The position numbers were made by a program, and so were the translations under genes. Positions 60,082 to 64,000 of a stretch of DNA of 64,000 nt are shown piece after piece. The notes under the pieces were generated by a model. That model saw only the letters and a list, made by a program, of their open reading frames with translations, ran no database searches and had not been told where the DNA came from. The stretch is from Macropodus opercularis (Eukaryota; Chordata; Actinopteri; Anabantiformes; Osphronemidae), in assembly GCA_030770545.1 (NCBI GenBank), contig CM061098.1, positions 18,132,001 through 18,196,000 of the forward strand. Direction: 5' to 3'. Numbering within the stretch: position 1 is the stretch's first letter; every line of letters begins with the position of its first letter.

Positions 60082-60369
60082 CCCTCGTGCAGCCTTCAAT
60101 AGGGTCAACATGAAAACAGGAGGCTCTAAGCTCAAAAACCACACAAGGGTTGGATCAAACAGCCGCAGACAGACGATGAATCACAACACACTTCATCTAG
60201 ATGAACGGTTGGATGAACGTGTTCATCATAGACCCACACGTGTTCATGTGGGATGGACATGGATGTAACACCCACCAAGGCTGTTTGATCCAACCCTGGT
60301 GTGTTTTTGGGCTTTGGCGCCTCCTAGTTTACAGTGGAGTCGATTTGACTCCTCCAAGGCTGCAGAGGG
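60082..60369 (-). mobile_element. piggyBac-like MITE, copy 3 (most complete, inverted)
   Basis: It is flanked by intact TTAA on both sides (60078-60081 and 60370-60373). It begins CCCTCGTGCAGCC and ends GGCTGCAGAGGG. Long imperfect terminal inverted repeats of about 85-90 bp extend to GGGTTGGATCAAACAGCC and its reverse complement. It lies in the opposite orientation to copies 1 and 2 and has no coding capacity. Confidence 0.9.
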
Positions 60370-60373
60370 TTAA

Positions 60374-61194
60374 ACCATTTTAATTGAGCCTGGCACCAGA
60401 CGACACAACAGTGATTCTGTAAATGTAGTAGCGTGTGTCTTTGAATACTGGATATTTGCAGTTTGTACAAACAAACACACAAAAAAGGTCTAATCTGCAT
60501 TTCAACTTTAGACACTAGGAAATTATAATGCGTAGCTTTGTTGGAGAATCAAGGGATCTGAGTTCCAGCGCCTCACATTTACTTGATAATGATCTGCCTC
60601 TACAGCTTCCTACTGAGAGCACAGCGTGTTGAGAAGTGTTGTATTTGGTGAAGTGTCCCTCTGCAAAGGTACAGTACATAAATATCACATGTGCACACAT
60701 AAAAGATCCATCCGAGGATTTCAACTGTAAACACTTTCACAAACTAGCATAAACAGCAGGATGTACGTTGTTAGCGGCTGATTACCAATTAATTTAATTA
60801 ACAAAAAATTACAGAATTTGATGAACACAGCTAGATGGGTAAAAATGTAAAAGCGCTGGCATTTTAATTAACTATCTGCTTGTTTATGGCCGCGACTGTT
60901 TTAGCAGAGGGTTTGTGAATTTTAAGGCTCCTTTATAAGCTTTAATAAAAGACACCATTACAGCATTAACAATTATCCTTTAACCCAAAGCATCATTTAC
61001 AGTATTCTAGTTGGCTCGATATTTGAAAAATAACATCGCCTCCTACAGCTGATCCTCCCTGCTGTGCGAACCGCTAACCTACCACGACGGGGGTGACGGG
61101 TGTAAAAATGTTGTAACGTACCTTCTTGGTTGTGGAAACTCAGCTCCACTTCACACTAACAGTACAAAGAACAAATATCAAATCATTTTAATTA
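60374..61194. other. Intergenic; AT-rich possible regulatory segment
   Basis: Positions 60,770-60,990 contain repeated homeodomain-type words (ACCAATTAATTTAATTAAC, TTTTAATTAAC) and TTTATGGCCGCG. No gene. Confidence 0.3.
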
Positions 61195-61611
61195 CTAACA
61201 TGCCTCCATGTCCACATGTGACTAACTTTGTCTCTGTTCTCTCCTAGTTGTGTTTCTCTCTTTCTGTCTCTCTCTATTCTCATCTCCAGGTATCGTCAGA
61301 CTCAGAGTCGTGTGTCTCAGTGTTCAGCTGCTGGTCCAACCATCCTGCCTGAGTCTGTTGCTGCTTGTTTTGTTGTTGTTGTTGTTCTTTTCTCTCTTCT
61401 CTATCCCTTCACTCCAACCGGTCAAGGCAGATGTTCTTCCACTGATCCTGGGTCTGCTGGAGGTTTCTTCCTCGTTAGAAGAATTCAAAGCTGCTCTATG
61501 TGGGATTTGTTGCGTCTAATTGTGACAGGTCTCAAACCTCACTTGTAAAAGGCCTCGAGGTAACTGCTGTTGTGAATTGGTGCTATATGAATAAAACTGA
61601 ATTGAATTGAA
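61195..61611 (+). mobile_element. L2-clade LINE, 5'-truncated 3' end (copy C)
   Basis: It matches copies A and B from CTAACATGCCTCC through the CT-rich block to the tail ACTGAATTGAATTGA. It lacks about 60 bp that copies A and B have after the GGAGGTTTCTTCCTC word. TTAATTA occurs immediately before (61188-61194) and just after (61612-61618) and may be the target-site duplication. Confidence 0.85.
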
Positions 61612-61618
61612 TTAATTA

Positions 61619-64000
61619 AACTTACATTTAATGAAGGAAATAAGAATATGAAAGTTAACCATTAGCATAGAATGGTTTTAAATTTGAGTTTAGTAATAAG
61701 TTTGGCAACCTTTGGCAATAAATAGCAATTATTTCAAATGACAGTTACATCTTTTACACGTTAGTACAAAGAAAACTCAAGTAGAACTTACAAATGTCAC
61801 TGTTTTTCCAAACTGCTTCATGGCTGAGTCTTTGACAAAAATGCTTTGTTGCTGCTGACCCCTTGCAGTTGAAACAATATAATTTCCTCTTGCTGTCAAG
61901 GGGCATTGCAGCCTTATTGTCACCAAAGACAGGACATGAAAAATGGTCCTGTGTAAGAAGCTTTTCAGCCCCTTGCCTGCAGTCCACTCAGGAAAGCTTT
62001 GAACGTTTTCACCAGCTACAGTATGATGCCAACCTAAACTAAATTACTCGGAAAATAAAAGCTACATGCATCAAAATGACCATTAAACACAAACAAAATA
62101 AGAATGTGTGGCCAATATTGACCCTTTAAACAGTTCTGTGACCAAACTGCTACTTCTCACGTCAGTCCTAAACAAGCACTCATTCGATTTCCATCCTTGG
62201 TTGTAGAAAACCGTTCCTCACTCTGGCTCTGTGGAAGCTTACATTGTCCCATCATTCAGTCACATCGTTTGTCAAGTCTGTCCTAACTTCATATCGTTCC
62301 ACATCTGGTACGATGTCTCTGCAGAAGAGCAGAAGCGAAGATGTTGGGCGTCGTGGCCCAGTGTGTGGCATGTGTGCGCTCAGACGTGTCTCCTGCTTTT
62401 GGATGATCTGCTTCTTCCACAGTAACAAGAATATGAGGTGCTCCTTTATGTACATAGTCTAAGTATGCTTCAACTTCAAGAGATGAAAGCATGACTGTAC
62501 TGCACTAAACCTGTAAACAGTAGGTCCTGAGAACATCGTTGTGTATTAGCTCCTTAGCTTTTCATCCTGTCATACAGTGGAAAGACTAACCAAATTGATA
62601 TTATCATTCATGATTGCAAATGAGATCTCCCTCAAACAGTAACATTTTCATCCTACCTCACACACACACACCATATACTATAACATATGGTTGTTGTAAT
62701 GCACAAGTGATTATTTAATGAGCCTCTTAGTGTCAATATTGAATCAGATAATAGCGTTTGCTCTATTTTAACTGGCCGTTGTCTGTGGTTATTTGAGGTT
62801 AATCAGTTTCAGATGGCAGATCGTTCCTGTTTTAGACAGTAAATTATTTGAATTAGTATAGACAGTTATTAGACATTAGCAATTGCTAACATTTGTCTTT
62901 GTGTTCCTAGACACCTTAACAGAAAAATGGTTGGAAGGACAGTCAGGATGAACTACAGTAGACAGTATATCAGCAAATCATGTTGCATCAGGATATTATG
63001 TCAAATCCACATCAAATCAAGATGCAGATCAGTTTGACATTGGTGTCTCATTTCAGTGATGATGTACCAGAACCGTAACAAATGAGGACGACTGCCAGAG
63101 TCTATGGGCTAATGAATAAACGTTCATGTATTAGCTGGATTGTCCTGCAGAGGAACAGGATGATACTTTATCATCACCACACACCAAATGATGAAAGTGG
63201 AGCTGACCTTAAACGACAACTTCAGGAAAACTTTCTTTCCAATCAAACAGTTAAACAGTGTAAATTAACGGGCCACGCAGGAGATGATTACTTTAATAAC
63301 TAGCAATTTTACTCCATTCAAAGCCAGGTTGTATCAGGTCAAACTGGGTATTTCGTCGACACATCTGTAAGAACGGCTCTGTTGAATATACACTATAGAT
63401 GATCTCTTTGTGGACGTATACTGTATTTATATGAAATAGGCAACGCAAGGGTAATAAATTGTTTTATTTAGTGTCCTATACACACTGTCCAACAAGGTGG
63501 TCAGAGCTTAGCAAGCCAGGCCTGTCCATCACTCACTTAGAGAATGAAAACCAGTATCTCGTATTACAGGAGGTATTTCTCTGACAGAAGCATCATTTAT
63601 TATTGGAAACAGTGAATGCGAGCAGCTTTAAATCTTTGAACTCTGACACTCTGAGACCTGCTTTTGCTTGTTGTTTTTAGAAGTAGCTGTGATTGTCTAT
63701 GATTGCATAAATTCAATGTGTGCTATTTAATTCCCACACAATCAAGTGGAAGTGGCCTTAGGTGGAAGAACTACAGCCTTATTATAATCATTAACTGAAA
63801 TCAAGTCCAACAAACACGTCAACCAGTTGTCCTGCCTCTGCTCAACCAAACGATCTCCTCACACTTAGCCGCACTCTAACGGAACGGTTAAGAGTCGTCA
63901 TGATCCACAGGAGCCATTCACGAAACATTCATACCAGCACTTCCTACTTCAACTGCATGTAGGAGTGAGAGGAGGCACAGCAGCTTATGTTCATATACAC
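61619..64000. other. Intergenic, one doubtful frame
   Basis: The minus-strand frame 61754-61987 contains a Cys/His pattern (YCFNCKGSAATKHFCQRLSH). No start beyond a GTG after a stop and no neighbouring exons were seen. The rest is unique AT-rich DNA with nothing recognised. Confidence 0.35.

Noticed and set aside
1..64000. A previously undescribed multi-gene system (defence island, biosynthetic cluster, virus-like cassette)
   Set aside because: Only one intact gene is recognisable and the rest is vertebrate intergenic DNA with old transposons. Nothing shows linked, co-oriented unknown genes.

Overview
The window looks like nuclear DNA from a ray-finned (teleost, probably percomorph) fish. 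The evidence is one vertebrate-type neuronal gene, SLITRK2, as a single intronless coding exon in a large gene-poor region. Around it lie L2-clade LINE copies with short (ATTGA)n tails, tRNA-derived SINEs of a type common in spiny-rayed fishes, a TTAA-flanked piggyBac-like MITE family, and many (CA)n, (CT)n and (TAA)n microsatellites. Nothing suggests bacterial, plasmid or phage DNA. There are no operons, CRISPR arrays or rRNA genes, and I recognised no tRNA genes.

Layout. Positions 1-698 hold a minus-strand L2 3' end whose tail has grown into a 100-bp (AATTC)n microsatellite. Positions 700-22,700 are intergenic. They contain a GC-rich block (2200-2700), two SINE remnants, MITE copy 1 (6689-6945), microsatellites, a diverged duplicated element (11,720 and 11,934), a tandem pair of palindrome-like units (17,268-17,340), and two splice-flanked exon candidates that I cannot name (15,359 and 19,928). 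SLITRK2 lies on the minus strand (CDS 23,536-26,232). Its probable 3' UTR runs to about 22.7 kb. Its inferred 5' UTR, 5' UTR intron and TATA-type promoter run to about 27.0 kb, capped by a 62-bp alternating (TG/CG) tract.

Positions 28,890-31,411 carry the largest L2 copy, plus strand, internally deleted and full of stops, but still showing ORF1 esterase, endonuclease and reverse transcriptase motifs. From 31.4 to 64 kb the DNA is again intergenic. It holds MITE copies 2 (54,480-54,748) and 3 (60,082-60,369, inverted), a SINE (57,716-57,958), a third L2 3' end (61,195-61,611), microsatellites, and AT-rich segments with homeodomain-like TAATTA motifs that could be conserved regulatory DNA.

Functionally the window is one gene, a synaptic adhesion receptor, set in what is probably its regulatory desert. 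I found no convincing novel multi-gene system. The most informative unexplained observations are three upstream ORFs ahead of SLITRK2 (one ending 2 nt before the start codon), a 37-bp segment shared by two distant sites that stops exactly at a MITE insertion site, the duplicated 59-bp element, the paired CACCT-ended palindromes, and the exon-like segment at 19,928-20,117.
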